Virus record (IMG/VR): IMGVR_UViG_3300021467_000011
Span: 1 to 42,513 of that record
Length of the DNA: 42,513 nucleotides
Direction: 5' to 3' (one strand)
Source: a virus
Shown: piece after piece, positions 21,367-30,288 of the stretch
How the letters are laid out: the number at the start of each line of letters is the position of its first letter
Numbering within the stretch: the first letter of the stretch is position 1
The notes under the pieces: generated by a model
Told to the model about the DNA's origin: nothing
Database searches by the model: none
Seen by the model: only the letters and a program-made list of their open reading frames with translations
Translations under genes and position numbers: made by a program

Positions 21367-21756
21367 ATGGGGCGCAGAGCGATTCCAAGGTCGATGTTAT
21401 TGCGGGTCTGCGTATATCAGCCTGCCGATGAGCTGGGCATCTTTATCGCCCATTGTTTAGAGCTCGATCTTATGGGGCAGGGTACTTGCGTAGAATCTGC
21501 CCTCGATGAGTTACTTGAGGTGATTGATAGTCAAATCGAGACTTGCAAGAAAACCGGGGCCAATTTTTGGTTCTATGCCCCAGCGCGCGTATGGCAAATA
21601 TATGCGCAAGCCAAGAAGGCCAACCGCAAAATTGCGAGTGAACTCGTTGAGCGAGTCGTTGAGCGAGCCAATAGACGTCGTGGACACCCGGCCCCTGATT
21701 TGGAAAACATCGCAGCTTCTAAGGATGTCCCCAAGAAATACTTGGCGCCAATCTAA
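21367..21756 (+). CDS. hicB: HicB-family antitoxin
   Basis: The 129-residue product has the partial RNase H-like HicB fold: strand LLRVCVYQPADELGIFIAHC, LELDLMGQGTCVESALDELL, EVIDSQIE helix. HicB binds and blocks HicA and usually represses its own promoter. A C-terminal helical extension (APARVWQIYAQAKKANRKIA) would hold the DNA-binding or oligomer part. The start at 21367 has GAGGAGGT upstream; earlier frames lack it. Its stop overlaps the toxin start (TAATG). The order antitoxin first is the reverse of E. coli hicAB. Confidence 0.8.
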   Translation: MGRRAIPRSMLLRVCVYQPADELGIFIAHCLELDLMGQGTCVESALDELLEVIDSQIETCKKTGANFWFYAPARVWQIYAQAKKANRKIASELVERVVERANRRRGHPAPDLENIAASKDVPKKYLAPI

Positions 21757-21992
21757 TGGCAATTCCCAGGAGCTATCCTTTTCGGGAGCTAAAACGAAAA
21801 CTCCTCGCTTATCGAATACAATGGCTCCCACGAAGGGGGAAGGGAAGTCACGGTGCCTTTGTTGGCCCCGACAAACGAGGGAATAAGCAAAGTTATACTT
21901 TGCCACAGCGCCAACAAAGAGAAGTCAGAAAATGGTATCTCAGGGATATTTGCCGTCGTTTCTTGTTGGACCCTGATGATTTATTTGGTTGA
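21756..21992 (+). CDS. hicA: HicA-family mRNA interferase toxin
   Basis: The 78-residue product has the HicA double-stranded RNA-binding-like fold: PFRELKRKLLAYRIQWLPRR, the catalytic GSH motif with His32, a FVGPDKRGNKQSYTLPQ strand region and a C-terminal helix (LRDICRRFLLDPDDLFG). HicA cleaves mRNA and stops translation when antitoxin is lost. In a temperate phage it could stabilise the prophage or act in exclusion. Confidence 0.8.
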   Translation: MAIPRSYPFRELKRKLLAYRIQWLPRRGKGSHGAFVGPDKRGNKQSYTLPQRQQREVRKWYLRDICRRFLLDPDDLFG

Positions 21993-22001
21993 TGCATCAC
22001 T

Positions 22002-22105
22002 GGGCTTGCGAAGTGCTGATAAGAAGATAGACTGCAATAGGGCCATTTGGAGAAGCGATTCGCCTTGTATTTGCAGACGGGATTGACTATAATATGTGAG
22101 GATTC
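22002..22105 (+). repeat. Duplicated upstream region, copy 2 (before orphan hicB)
   Basis: Partner of 21193-21293. It starts 10 bp after the hicA stop, so the original cassette seems to have been copied in tandem. Confidence 0.7.
22065..22093 (+). promoter_or_regulatory. Promoter of the second hicB
   Basis: TTGTAT (22065-22070), a 17-bp spacer and TATAAT (22088-22093), matching the hicBA promoter in both boxes and spacing. Confidence 0.75.
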
Positions 22106-22165
22106 GGGTTCGGGGCAAATGTGCCCGAAATCAACACCAAGAGCCGGAAAGGAAGGAGGATAACT

Positions 22166-22549
22166 ATGGGCCGGGGCGCTCGGAATCGTCGGCATCGCGC
22201 GTTTCGCTGTGTTATCTATTATTCACGCAAAGACAAATGCTGGGTTGCTCACAGCCTTGATTTGGATCAGATTGGCACCGGAGATTGTGTGCTTGATGCC
22301 CTCGTTGGATTACTTCGGGCCGTTGATCACGTTTATCATTACGCCCAGAAGGACCCCAGTCTTTGCATATATCGCGATGCGCCCGATTCTGTTTGGGATA
22401 TGTTCAAAACGGCGCAGCAGTTGCCGGGCGAGATTTTCGAGATCGCCCACAAGATAGTGCATCATACTTGGCCGGAGGATATACACGCCGATTTCGATAC
22501 CAAGAAAAACCAGAAATTCAAACATCAGCTTAAACCGGCAATGGCATAA
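22166..22549 (+). CDS. Orphan HicB-like protein (paralogue)
   Basis: The 127-residue product parallels the first HicB throughout: FRCVIYYSRKDKCWVAHSLD, LDQIGTGDCVLDALVGLLRA, then APDSVWDMFKTAQQLPGEIF in place of APARVWQIYAQAKKANRKIA. No HicA follows; the next 118 bp are non-coding. It may cross-regulate the hicBA promoter or neutralise toxins of other elements. The start at 22166 has an AAGGAGG site. Confidence 0.75.
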   Translation: MGRGARNRRHRAFRCVIYYSRKDKCWVAHSLDLDQIGTGDCVLDALVGLLRAVDHVYHYAQKDPSLCIYRDAPDSVWDMFKTAQQLPGEIFEIAHKIVHHTWPEDIHADFDTKKNQKFKHQLKPAMA

Positions 22550-22667
22550 GGACTCGCCCAATGATAACTTGGGCACAGGTCCGGCCCTGCGCTGCTGTTA
22601 TTTTTTTTAATTACAGCATCGCTATTCAAAATCTGGGTGCCAAAATTTAGTAAGGTCTATCGGCGAA
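22550..22667. terminator. Convergent intergenic region, probable terminator
   Basis: Plus-strand hicB2 and minus-strand genes end facing each other here. On the plus strand CCCAA/TTGGG and CAGG/CCTG hairpins are followed by GCTGTTA and a run of eight Ts (about 22602-22610). Confidence 0.45.
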
Positions 22668-22772
22668 TCAATCCCGCCGCCAATCTCGGCCCACCAGGTA
22701 GCGATACGCCTCCCAGGGCGTCGGAAAGGCGATATGCTCGAATCGGTCCGGGTGATAGACGACTGTTGGCAC
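22668..22772 (-). CDS. Candidate 34-residue protein
   Basis: A GTG-started frame reads VPTVVYHPDRFEHIAFPTPW, EAYRYLVGRDWRRD, a protein-like composition. An AAGGAGG lies 20 or so nt upstream, nearer to an out-of-frame ATG, so a small indel near the start is possible. Low certainty. Confidence 0.35.
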   Translation of the reverse strand: MPTVVYHPDRFEHIAFPTPWEAYRYLVGRDWRRD

Positions 22773-22788
22773 GCCGATCGGTGCACAT

Positions 22789-23028
22789 TTAGACCTCCTT
22801 CGGGAATTCCCCAATAGCCTTTTTAAGCCCGTCAAGGCATTCCTTAAGGTCCAGGATATAAGTCCGAATGTCCCGTGGAGATTGAGCGAGCATCACGCAT
22901 CGTATGGAGTTTTCCAACTCCAGCCCGAAATCACGCAATTGCTTCTGAGCCTCGGCCACCTGCCCCTGCAACGCAATCAGTTTCACTAACAAGCTGTCCT
23001 TGTAGTGATTATTGATGACCATAGTCAT
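22789..23028 (-). CDS. Hypothetical helical protein
   Basis: The 79-residue product from 23028 is helical (LVKLIALQGQVAEAQKQLRD, then DIRTYILDLKECLDGLKKAI). It overlaps the upstream membrane protein stop by ATGA. As the last pair of genes of the tail transcript, the two may form a small membrane-linked complex, possibly for lysis, but this is a guess. Confidence 0.6.
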   Translation of the reverse strand: MTMVINNHYKDSLLVKLIALQGQVAEAQKQLRDFGLELENSIRCVMLAQSPRDIRTYILDLKECLDGLKKAIGEFPKEV

Positions 23029-23231
23029 ATCTTCGCAAGAGACCTGATAAGCGCATATACCGCCCCACCGCCACCGATGCCGCTGCCGATACACAGCCCG
23101 ATTAAGAGCATTCGGCTGCGCATCAAGAACTGGCCGTGCGGGCAGGACTTAATATGCTCGATTAGCACTTCTTTGACAATCTCCCGCGCAATCTCGCGGC
23201 ATTCGGCCTTATCGCTTTCTGAAAGAGCCAT
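23025..23231 (-). CDS. Small membrane protein
   Basis: The 68-residue product starts with a charged amphipathic helix (ESDKAECREIAREIVKEVLI), continues IKSCPHGQFL and ends with one transmembrane segment (LLIGLCIGSGIGGGGAVYAL). The start at 23231 has a GGGGA site; longer starts lack one. A single C-terminal membrane anchor with a cytoplasmic domain is found in some lysis regulators. Confidence 0.6.
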   Translation of the reverse strand: MALSESDKAECREIAREIVKEVLIEHIKSCPHGQFLMRSRMLLIGLCIGSGIGGGGAVYALIRSLAKI

Positions 23232-23405
23232 AGCTGATAATCCCCGATACATCATTTCTACAGTGTAGATTAAGCCATACAAGCGGGATGCTCACTACCT
23301 GGGCTGGGCGGGAAAAAATGGGCACAAAAATTTCTCGCTGCGCGCCGTGCCGAGATGACCGCATTCGCCGATGTTTTTGGAAGGACCCGCATTTAATTCG
23401 CATTA
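23232..23405. other. Short gap after the tail genes
   Basis: Several open frames exist on both strands, but none has both a start site and a convincing composition. No terminator is seen. Confidence 0.3.
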
Positions 23406-24395
23406 TCAGTTCCCCGTCGTAAACGCTGTTATTTTGGTTCCATTTGGCAGGTCGAGCGAACCGCCCTTTACAAGAATTGCACACCCGCTCGTAAGCGTCA
23501 GGTTGCCGGCCTGAGCGGTTGCATCGAAGGTTCCGCCATATAGCTTCCAAGTTTCGGATGCGTTGCCGATAGTCTTATCGCCGGTTCCTGTGACGGTAAT
23601 CGTTCCGCCGTGCATAGTGCAGTCGGTTATCTTGCCCGGCGCCCGCCAGGTGAAGTTGCCGCCCCATAGTTTCAACGTAGCCAGGTCAATTGATGCGGCA
23701 GAAGGCGCTTCGGTGAGCAGGGACCCGAACGCTGCCGTCCCGCCGTAGAGTTCAAGTAGGGTCAATGGGCTGTCCGCCGTAAATGAGCCGCCGTATTGAT
23801 AGATACTGCAGGCCGGGCAGTCCTCGCCGATAGTTATCGTTGCCGTGCCGAAGTTGTAGATGTCCGTAACCTTCGTATCGTCTTCTATTTCCAACGTGCC
23901 GCCGCCGAATAGCTCTATCAATTCCCACGTTGCATTAGTATCGTTGACGCCGGAGATTTTCAGCAGGCCGCTGGTTGAATTGTGCACGACGGCCGGGACA
24001 GTCTTACTTGCCGTCTTAATCTTCAGGAGGCACGGCTCATCACCCTGGTAGATAATACGCTTGCCGGAGGCCACGGATAGCTGTAGCGCACCTTCGATGT
24101 CGTCTGAAGTTATACCGATGCGGCCGGTGAAATCGCTCGCTATAACGACCCCCTGGCAATCGTCCGGCCCACTGGCCATATTGTGGTAGCAATTGTAATG
24201 CTTGCCGGCTGTGTGTTTTGTTCCGCTGTAATCGGACGGCACTGTTGCGGCTCGTCCGTCAAAGACAATCACATCAGAACTTGTCGGCACAGAACCGGCG
24301 CCGCCCGTCGCCGTTTGCCAGTTGCTGGCATTGTTGAAATCACCGTAATCATCGTCGTCCGATCCGGCGCCGCCTTTCCAATACAAAGTCGCCAT
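23406..24395 (-). CDS. Beta-structured virion protein (tail tip or fibre)
   Basis: The 329-residue product is nearly all beta, with repeated short strands and GG turns (ELFGGGTLEIEDD, IYQYGGSFTADS, LELYGGTAAFGS, KLWGGNFTWRA, MHGGTITVTG, KLYGGTFDA). About seven such LxGGTxxx units suggest a beta-helix. The N-terminus (MATLYWKGGAGSDDDDYGDF NNASNW region) resembles the starts of surface proteins with a parallel repeat. It is the most distal structural gene, so a receptor-binding role is likely. Confidence 0.65.
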   Translation of the reverse strand: MATLYWKGGAGSDDDDYGDFNNASNWQTATGGAGSVPTSSDVIVFDGRAATVPSDYSGTKHTAGKHYNCYHNMASGPDDCQGVVIASDFTGRIGITSDDIEGALQLSVASGKRIIYQGDEPCLLKIKTASKTVPAVVHNSTSGLLKISGVNDTNATWELIELFGGGTLEIEDDTKVTDIYNFGTATITIGEDCPACSIYQYGGSFTADSPLTLLELYGGTAAFGSLLTEAPSAASIDLATLKLWGGNFTWRAPGKITDCTMHGGTITVTGTGDKTIGNASETWKLYGGTFDATAQAGNLTLTSGCAILVKGGSLDLPNGTKITAFTTGN

Positions 24396-24409
24396 AAATC
24401 ACCTCACAA

Positions 24410-27013
24410 TTACAGGTCAATTTGAACGAAGTTGTTCGGGTCATCTTCAAAAACGGATTCCGGTACTTTATCCCAGTCGATTTCCAAAACACACCACCGA
24501 TCCATATCATCGCCCGCTGCATCTACGGCTGTTGCAATCCCTAGCAGCGTATCTCGTTCGGGCAAAAATTCGTTCGGTTCGGGCCAGGGTGTCAAAAGAT
24601 GGGAATCGAAATAGCACGTGTATTTCCAACACGACTCAGAAGAATCGTACCACCAATAATCTTCTCCGTCCGCAAAGAAGCAGCGCGTATAGCCTATGCG
24701 CTCGGCTGCCCCTGGCTCGGCATAGATTATCAAATCGCCGAATCCGATTTCGCAACCTCGCGTGAATGAGGTGAGTATAGGATACCCTTCAGGTTCACCT
24801 TTGTAGGCTACGCGGACAAGGAGGTTTGAGATTCCCATCGGCTCGTCGATTTCGAGCGGGCCGTCGGAGCCAATTGCTTTGGCGACATCCAGATAGAAAT
24901 GTTGCCGCCACATATTATAATATGTCGGGCTACACGGGCTATAGTAGGGCGCCGTAAGCTCATATTGCACGCCCGTGCCATAACCATAATTCTGATAACC
25001 GCTTATTTCCCCATAAGTTGGCTCATCCGCAAGCACGCCAGCCCGACCGGCGCAGTAAGCATCTTTTGCAGTTGAGAATTGATTCCAGAAGGCAATGTCA
25101 TCTTGTTGGGCAGCTGACCCGGCCGTAATTTCAAGGCCGCTGGTATCGACGATTCGCAACTGCAGCAGCACATTGCGCATATCGTTGACAATATCGTGGT
25201 GCAGCTCATAAACCGGATGATGTGCCCATTTAGATTGGCCAGCTTTCTCGTCGTAATATCTAATGTGCCGCGTATGTACCGGGTCGTGTCGCTTGGCTAT
25301 CAACCGCTCTGCGCTATCGCCGTATGCGGCAGCGTGTAGTGCTTCTACATCAGGGCAAGCGTAATATTTGCGATTGGCAACCGGTATTTGGGCGTAAACC
25401 GCTGGCGAGACGATAAACTTCATCGGCTCATATCCCGGCGGATCGCCGTATTCGCCTGGCCACATCAAATCGCCCAGTCGACCTGGTGAATGTTTCCACG
25501 TTCGCCTCCAGCACCCACGCGGCAAAGGCCAGTCGCCGGGATTCTCGTTCTCGCGCTTCTTTCGCAACCAGTAGGGAATTGCCGGGTGGGCTGTATCCCA
25601 CCACCAATCATATTGCACGACCTTGCCCCAAAAAGCCGCGTTATCTGGGCTGCGATCCGGGTGCGATTCGTGCTCAACGAGGCATCTCTTGCAAGAATCG
25701 CCATATTGAACGACTTCGCCCTTATAATACAACCCGTGATCCGCTGCCCAGGTTGGATAAACGCTTTCGTTTTTGCCGAGGTCGCGCAAACAAAGCTCGA
25801 AGGCCGAATCGTTGCAGCCCCACATCCAGCTGTAACTCGTTTCCGGTTGAGTGCTCGCCTTGCGCCCTAATTCCACATATACCGGGTGGCTGCGTATGTA
25901 TTCCGGGTTGTATGCGGGTGTCGCCCAGTATTCTTGCCAGTTTTCGCCTTCGCCGGGCTCGTTGGTTGCGCTCGAGGTGTGGGCTACTTTCGCTACGTAC
26001 AGAATTTCATCGTCCGGCGTCTCCTTGTAGACAATATCGCCGACGGCATAATTGTAGCTCAACGTCCATAGTAATTTCGGTTGCAATGCTGTCCAGGTAG
26101 CGATCCATTCGGCATCGACTTTCTTCAGATACTTGGAGCCCTGTGATTCCACGATATGGATGATATGTGCTTGATAGCTGCCGTTGAGTTTTGGGTCCTG
26201 GGGACACTGGTTCGAGCGATTGCATTCGCTGTCGGGGTCATCGCAGTCTCCTTTCCACGGCACGCCGTCGCTGAGAATGTACTCGCTCGTCCTTTGGGGC
26301 CTCGTGCAAGAATCGTCGTTGTCCGTCATATCCCATTCGGTTTGCAGGCGATTTGCGATGATGTCTTTGCAGATTTCGACGTGTTGGTACCGTTTATGCA
26401 ACGGCCCGCTCTTGCCGTAACGAATCGGTGATAATTGGCTTGACGGGTCAACCTGTCGCGGCAACCAGGCCCGGGTCCGGCACCAATAGACATATTCCTG
26501 GAAATTGCAAGGATTTGGCGGGCCGGGCTTCTCGTAATATCGCACGTCCCACCGGCCGCCGGCGTTTATCTCCGGTCGGTCCGCGTTATACGCATAGGTG
26601 GCGTATAAATTCGGATTTTCAGCGAGCCGCCAATGTGCATCAAGCGTACCGTCAGCGCGTAAGGGCGGATGCTTGTTTACGGTGGCGCCGGTCATTTCGG
26701 CCATATTGATATAAAGGTCCTCGACGCCGTCCGCGCCGCGAAATAACACCGTAATCTTTCCTGGGCGATAGAGTTTGCTCGTATCCCAGTTCGCCCAATT
26801 GAATCGAGTATAAGGGACGAATTGACGTTCGCTCCCAGTCCATATCTGTTTGCCATAACCACGCACCAGGTCGATGAATCCTGCGTCTGGTTGTCTGATA
26901 AGGAATATCCGTTTGCGAATGTCCTCCAAGTGTGCAGAATCTATTTCGTCGGCCCTATTGACCGGCCATTCGCCCTTCTCCCACCAGCATTTTTCCCGCG
27001 GATCGAGTGCCAT
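24410..27013 (-). CDS. Large tail-tip protein with carbohydrate-binding-like modules
   Basis: At 867 residues this is the longest product. It is rich in Trp and Tyr and has two segments like CBM5/12 chitin-binding modules: AVGDIVYKETPDDEILYVAK followed by HTSSATNEPGEGENWQEYW, and YKGEVVQYGDSCKRCLVEHE followed by DRSPDNAAFWG. Three Cys-rich loops are present. It probably forms the host-recognition hub. It lies between distal tail genes in the late operon. No catalytic motif is recognised. Confidence 0.65.
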   Translation of the reverse strand: MALDPREKCWWEKGEWPVNRADEIDSAHLEDIRKRIFLIRQPDAGFIDLVRGYGKQIWTGSERQFVPYTRFNWANWDTSKLYRPGKITVLFRGADGVEDLYINMAEMTGATVNKHPPLRADGTLDAHWRLAENPNLYATYAYNADRPEINAGGRWDVRYYEKPGPPNPCNFQEYVYWCRTRAWLPRQVDPSSQLSPIRYGKSGPLHKRYQHVEICKDIIANRLQTEWDMTDNDDSCTRPQRTSEYILSDGVPWKGDCDDPDSECNRSNQCPQDPKLNGSYQAHIIHIVESQGSKYLKKVDAEWIATWTALQPKLLWTLSYNYAVGDIVYKETPDDEILYVAKVAHTSSATNEPGEGENWQEYWATPAYNPEYIRSHPVYVELGRKASTQPETSYSWMWGCNDSAFELCLRDLGKNESVYPTWAADHGLYYKGEVVQYGDSCKRCLVEHESHPDRSPDNAAFWGKVVQYDWWWDTAHPAIPYWLRKKRENENPGDWPLPRGCWRRTWKHSPGRLGDLMWPGEYGDPPGYEPMKFIVSPAVYAQIPVANRKYYACPDVEALHAAAYGDSAERLIAKRHDPVHTRHIRYYDEKAGQSKWAHHPVYELHHDIVNDMRNVLLQLRIVDTSGLEITAGSAAQQDDIAFWNQFSTAKDAYCAGRAGVLADEPTYGEISGYQNYGYGTGVQYELTAPYYSPCSPTYYNMWRQHFYLDVAKAIGSDGPLEIDEPMGISNLLVRVAYKGEPEGYPILTSFTRGCEIGFGDLIIYAEPGAAERIGYTRCFFADGEDYWWYDSSESCWKYTCYFDSHLLTPWPEPNEFLPERDTLLGIATAVDAAGDDMDRWCVLEIDWDKVPESVFEDDPNNFVQIDL

Positions 27014-27014
27014 T

Positions 27015-27623
27015 CTATTTGTACACCGCCATTATCCGTTTGTCCTGGTCGTTCCATTGCAACGAGGTTAAGAGCTTTTCCTCGTCGTGTTTTTCGACCT
27101 TGCCGACCGTCGCTACGATGTACCAATCATTGGGTTTCGGGAGACTGTCGTGTTTTATCACCTCGACAATGTCGTTCGCCTGAAGCCAGGGGGCGGTTTG
27201 AGTCAAATCATTGTTGTATTGATAGCCGAAAACATAGGCGTCGGGATTCAGAATCGTCCAGTACGTCTCGTTAGTGGGGCTGCGTGAATCGTGTGAGATA
27301 TGCCCCTTAGTGCATTGGTAATCAATGCCCTTGTAGGTTACCTTATCACCGGTCTTGTATTCGCCGTGCGTTGCCGACCAATCGTCGTAGGCCGCCTCGC
27401 TCAGCAGCTTGATTTTGTATGCGGTATGTGCTTCGGTGGGGGGGTCTGTCGTGGGGTCGGCTCTTCTTAGACCCCGGACTATGCGGGCATAACGCTTGGT
27501 GAGTCCGCCGCCGGCTTGTCGGCGCCTGCGCAGGTATTCCGGTGGCGCATAACGTTCCATCTGCCGCAGCAGCCGCTCCAGCCTTTCGGCGTCCCTCTCC
27601 GACAATATGTATCCAGTAGCCAC
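27015..27623 (-). CDS. Distal tail protein with a CBM5/12-like module
   Basis: The 202-residue product has a basic helical N-terminus (ERDAERLERLLRQMERY, YLRRRRQAGG) and one carbohydrate-binding-like module (GEYKTGDKVTYKGIDYQCTK, then SPTNETYWTIL) followed by a small beta domain. It shares the module with the 867-residue neighbour, whose start lies 2 nt after its stop. Confidence 0.6.
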   Translation of the reverse strand: MATGYILSERDAERLERLLRQMERYAPPEYLRRRRQAGGGLTKRYARIVRGLRRADPTTDPPTEAHTAYKIKLLSEAAYDDWSATHGEYKTGDKVTYKGIDYQCTKGHISHDSRSPTNETYWTILNPDAYVFGYQYNNDLTQTAPWLQANDIVEVIKHDSLPKPNDWYIVATVGKVEKHDEEKLLTSLQWNDQDKRIMAVYK

Positions 27624-27625
27624 AA

Positions 27626-28489
27626 TTAGCCTAACCCCAATTTACTGAAAGGCAATTTGCGCCGAACATCGAATTCAAGAAAAACGGCGCTTGCCCCGTC
27701 ATCCAATTTCTTGCCATTCCCGTTGAGTAAAGTCGGCTCGGTCAGCGGATTGCCTTCGTTGTCAGTGAATTGTTTATAAAGGGGCGCGCCATCCGTGCCC
27801 GTGCCCACGTATTCCCGGAAACCCTGGTCCAGCACCCGGCGCTTCCAGCCATCGAAGCGCACCTGAAATTCGTATGTCACTCTATAATACTTCATATACG
27901 GCGTATAAACCTCGTCGCCCGTGAAAACCCGGCAAAGAACCGTTTCAGGTGGAAAGCCCCGAAAAGAATCGCTGTTGATAGAGCCGATATATTCGTATGC
28001 CATCACTGGATTGTATGCGACCTGATTCTTGATGATTCGCCCGACCAGGTCGTGAAACTCGCGCGTCAGCGGCGGGTCAAATGATTCTCCGGCCGAATTG
28101 GTCAGAGGATTGCCTTCAATGTCCCTGTCTATCGGCTCGTTCGTAGTGGCGAAATACCAATTCTCTTCCGGCGGCATTGCAAGGGGTGATACGGGCGTAT
28201 CGTCCCGGCCTATTTTTGATTTGGTTTCCGCCTTGTAGGTAACGGTCACCTTGTACAGGATCGGGCTTATCGTTTCGACGTGCTTTGCCTGCACCGTCAT
28301 CCATCGGTGATATGGGTGACTTGCCCAGGGCCGAGGTATGCCTGGTGCACTACGGGCCAGAAGAGGACGGGCGGCCGGATCGTCTTCTTCGTCGAAAAGA
28401 ACGGTGAAGACGCGCACGGCGATTATTCGGCCCGGCTCTTCTTCGACCGTTCTGGCCGACCAATCCTCTTTTACGTCCACTACGCTCAT
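27626..28489 (-). CDS. Tail structural protein, family unknown
   Basis: The 287-residue product is mostly beta (RIIAVRVFTVLFDEEDD, YKVTVTYKAETKS, YYRVTYEFQVRFDGWKRRVL). Its place right after the tape measure gene is where distal tail or baseplate hub genes lie in siphoviruses, so such a role is likely. No enzymatic motif is seen. Confidence 0.6.
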   Translation of the reverse strand: MSVVDVKEDWSARTVEEEPGRIIAVRVFTVLFDEEDDPAARPLLARSAPGIPRPWASHPYHRWMTVQAKHVETISPILYKVTVTYKAETKSKIGRDDTPVSPLAMPPEENWYFATTNEPIDRDIEGNPLTNSAGESFDPPLTREFHDLVGRIIKNQVAYNPVMAYEYIGSINSDSFRGFPPETVLCRVFTGDEVYTPYMKYYRVTYEFQVRFDGWKRRVLDQGFREYVGTGTDGAPLYKQFTDNEGNPLTEPTLLNGNGKKLDDGASAVFLEFDVRRKLPFSKLGLG

Positions 28490-28512
28490 ATTGCATTACT
28501 CTCGTAACCGCA

Positions 28513-29991
28513 TTAGCTAAACGCGGTAATTGCCAATTCGGGCATTATTGCCGGCGCGACCTTGAACCGGCCTTCCAATCTTTCCCAGGCCATCTCAAGG
28601 GCAGTCAGAGAATCTTTCATTTTTTCCTGGAGCTTCGTTTGCCGTTCGGCGTTCCGCGCCATTTTCTGGGTCAAATCAAATTCGCGCCCAGGCGCAAAGG
28701 TGAGAAAGCGTGCCTCTATGGGATGCAACGTCCGCTTGACACTCGCAACCAATTGCTGAATAGCATCGGCTACGCCACCTGCTGCGCCACCTGGCGCCTC
28801 GCCTGGTGCGCTTGGCACTCGCGGGCCTCCGGCAATTGCGGCAAGCCTGGCTTCAAGTTTGGCAAAGGCTTCGTCGGCTTTTTTTGCCAAATCTTCGGGC
28901 ATCAACCTACGTATTTTGGCGAAGGTCTGGGCTCGTATTAGTTCAAGTTCTGCGCGGTAATCAATTGGGGCCGCAAACCGACTTGATGAGTCGAACCCCC
29001 ACTTTTCCTTAAATGCGAGCCAAAATGCCTTTGGCCAAATCATTGCCGCCGAATCCCGGAATCCACCAAGCCATTTATCGGCAGCCATCTGGCCAAGTAT
29101 CTTCATACTTCGGGCAAAACCGATCATTAGCTCAGTTGCCGCGTCCAGCGCAAAAGATAGACCGGATTTCCAATCAATTTTGAGGTAGTCGATAAAGGCG
29201 ACAAATACATCCTTAATCAGCCCCATATATGCTACGGCTTTTTGCGCCCATATCCCGATTTGTTCTTTATTGTCTATCGCCCATTGCTTTACTCGCTCGG
29301 CCCAGTCCTTGAAGACCGGCATAAGGGCTGCGCCGATCTCCTCTTTGATGTCCCCGAGAACATTTCGCATTTGTGTGACGGTGCCGACATAGGTTTTCGT
29401 CTCGCCCTCGGCCAGCTTGAAGTTGCGCGCCCCTATTTCTAATACCTTGTTGAATTTCTGCTGGGCATCGAGGCCCTCTTCGAGTTTGATGCCATAGCGA
29501 GTCAGGGTGCTTGTATCACCGACTGCGGCACGAGCCACCAATCGCATCGCGCCGGCAAGTTCTATCTTGTATGCTTTTGAAAGACCGATCGCCGCTTTAA
29601 CGCCCTTCTTGAGCATTTCGCCGTGCAGCTTGCCCATTGCCGCGCCCATCGCCGCAAGTTCGAGGACCTGCTCGTCGCCGAGCGTCGTAATTTTCTGGAT
29701 TTCCCCGGCCCATTCCTGCATATCGCGAACGTTCTCGGTCGTCGCTTGGCCGATAAGCGCATAGGCATCGACAAGCGACTGCACCGCTTGTTCTTGGCGA
29801 CCAAAGGCCGCAAGGGATTCCTGGACGAAATTCTTGACGGCTCGCGCCGAAAAATACACCGCTGCCATCGCAGCAGCCTTGCGAATCATTGACCCCATAG
29901 ACAAGGCGCTCGAGCCAATCAGTTTGAATTTCTTGCTCGCATCATCCCTGGCCTTGATAGCAACGTTGACCGTATTTCTTGTTGCTGCCAT
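28513..29991 (-). CDS. Tail tape measure protein
   Basis: The 492-residue product is highly helical with an N-terminal hydrophobic block (AAAMAAVYFSARAVKNFVQE), AVGDTSTLTRYGIKLEEG (a sequence typical of tape measure proteins) and TYVGTVTQMRNVLGDIKEEI, an inner membrane-like stretch and an Ala/Gly-rich hinge (PGEAPGGAAGGVADA). It sets tail length and runs through the tube. At the usual 0.15 nm per residue the tail would be about 70-75 nm, at the short end for siphoviruses. It follows the G/GT genes as expected. Confidence 0.88.
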   Translation of the reverse strand: MAATRNTVNVAIKARDDASKKFKLIGSSALSMGSMIRKAAAMAAVYFSARAVKNFVQESLAAFGRQEQAVQSLVDAYALIGQATTENVRDMQEWAGEIQKITTLGDEQVLELAAMGAAMGKLHGEMLKKGVKAAIGLSKAYKIELAGAMRLVARAAVGDTSTLTRYGIKLEEGLDAQQKFNKVLEIGARNFKLAEGETKTYVGTVTQMRNVLGDIKEEIGAALMPVFKDWAERVKQWAIDNKEQIGIWAQKAVAYMGLIKDVFVAFIDYLKIDWKSGLSFALDAATELMIGFARSMKILGQMAADKWLGGFRDSAAMIWPKAFWLAFKEKWGFDSSSRFAAPIDYRAELELIRAQTFAKIRRLMPEDLAKKADEAFAKLEARLAAIAGGPRVPSAPGEAPGGAAGGVADAIQQLVASVKRTLHPIEARFLTFAPGREFDLTQKMARNAERQTKLQEKMKDSLTALEMAWERLEGRFKVAPAIMPELAITAFS

Positions 29992-29992
29992 T

Positions 29993-30262
29993 TCAGTTCA
30001 GAATCCCCAATTTACTCTTCCAATATCTTTCTTCCGCCCATATGAATTGACACGCCGCCAGAAAAATCTGTGCCTGGTCGAGCACTCCGCCCATAATGGG
30101 AGGCAGTCCCTTCTCGTATAACGCCGCATACTCGATGACCTGCCAGACGTCGCGCGTCACGTATTGCTGTGGGCACATAGTTACGTCTAAATATCCCTTG
30201 CCATCGCACTGCTCGCATCCGGCGCCGTTGCAATCGAGGCAATCCATTTGAATCGGTTGCAT
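29993..30262 (-). CDS. Tail assembly chaperone T domain (reached by -1 frameshift)
   Basis: From ATG 30262 the frame has a DnaJ-like zinc motif (CLDCNGAGCEQCDGKGY) and a helical domain (DVWQVIEYAALYEKG, AQIFLAACQFIWAEERY). The same frame is open upstream to the A9 run at 30354-30346, so ribosomes that slip back one base in the G gene enter it and make a 237-residue GT fusion: 120 residues of G, then IRVGVALKYGQLCKQCRG and on. Whether the internal ATG is ever used is unknown. Confidence 0.8.
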   Translation of the reverse strand: MQPIQMDCLDCNGAGCEQCDGKGYLDVTMCPQQYVTRDVWQVIEYAALYEKGLPPIMGGVLDQAQIFLAACQFIWAEERYWKSKLGILN

Positions 30263-30288
30263 CTTGTCCGGGACGTCCTTGCATCTTT

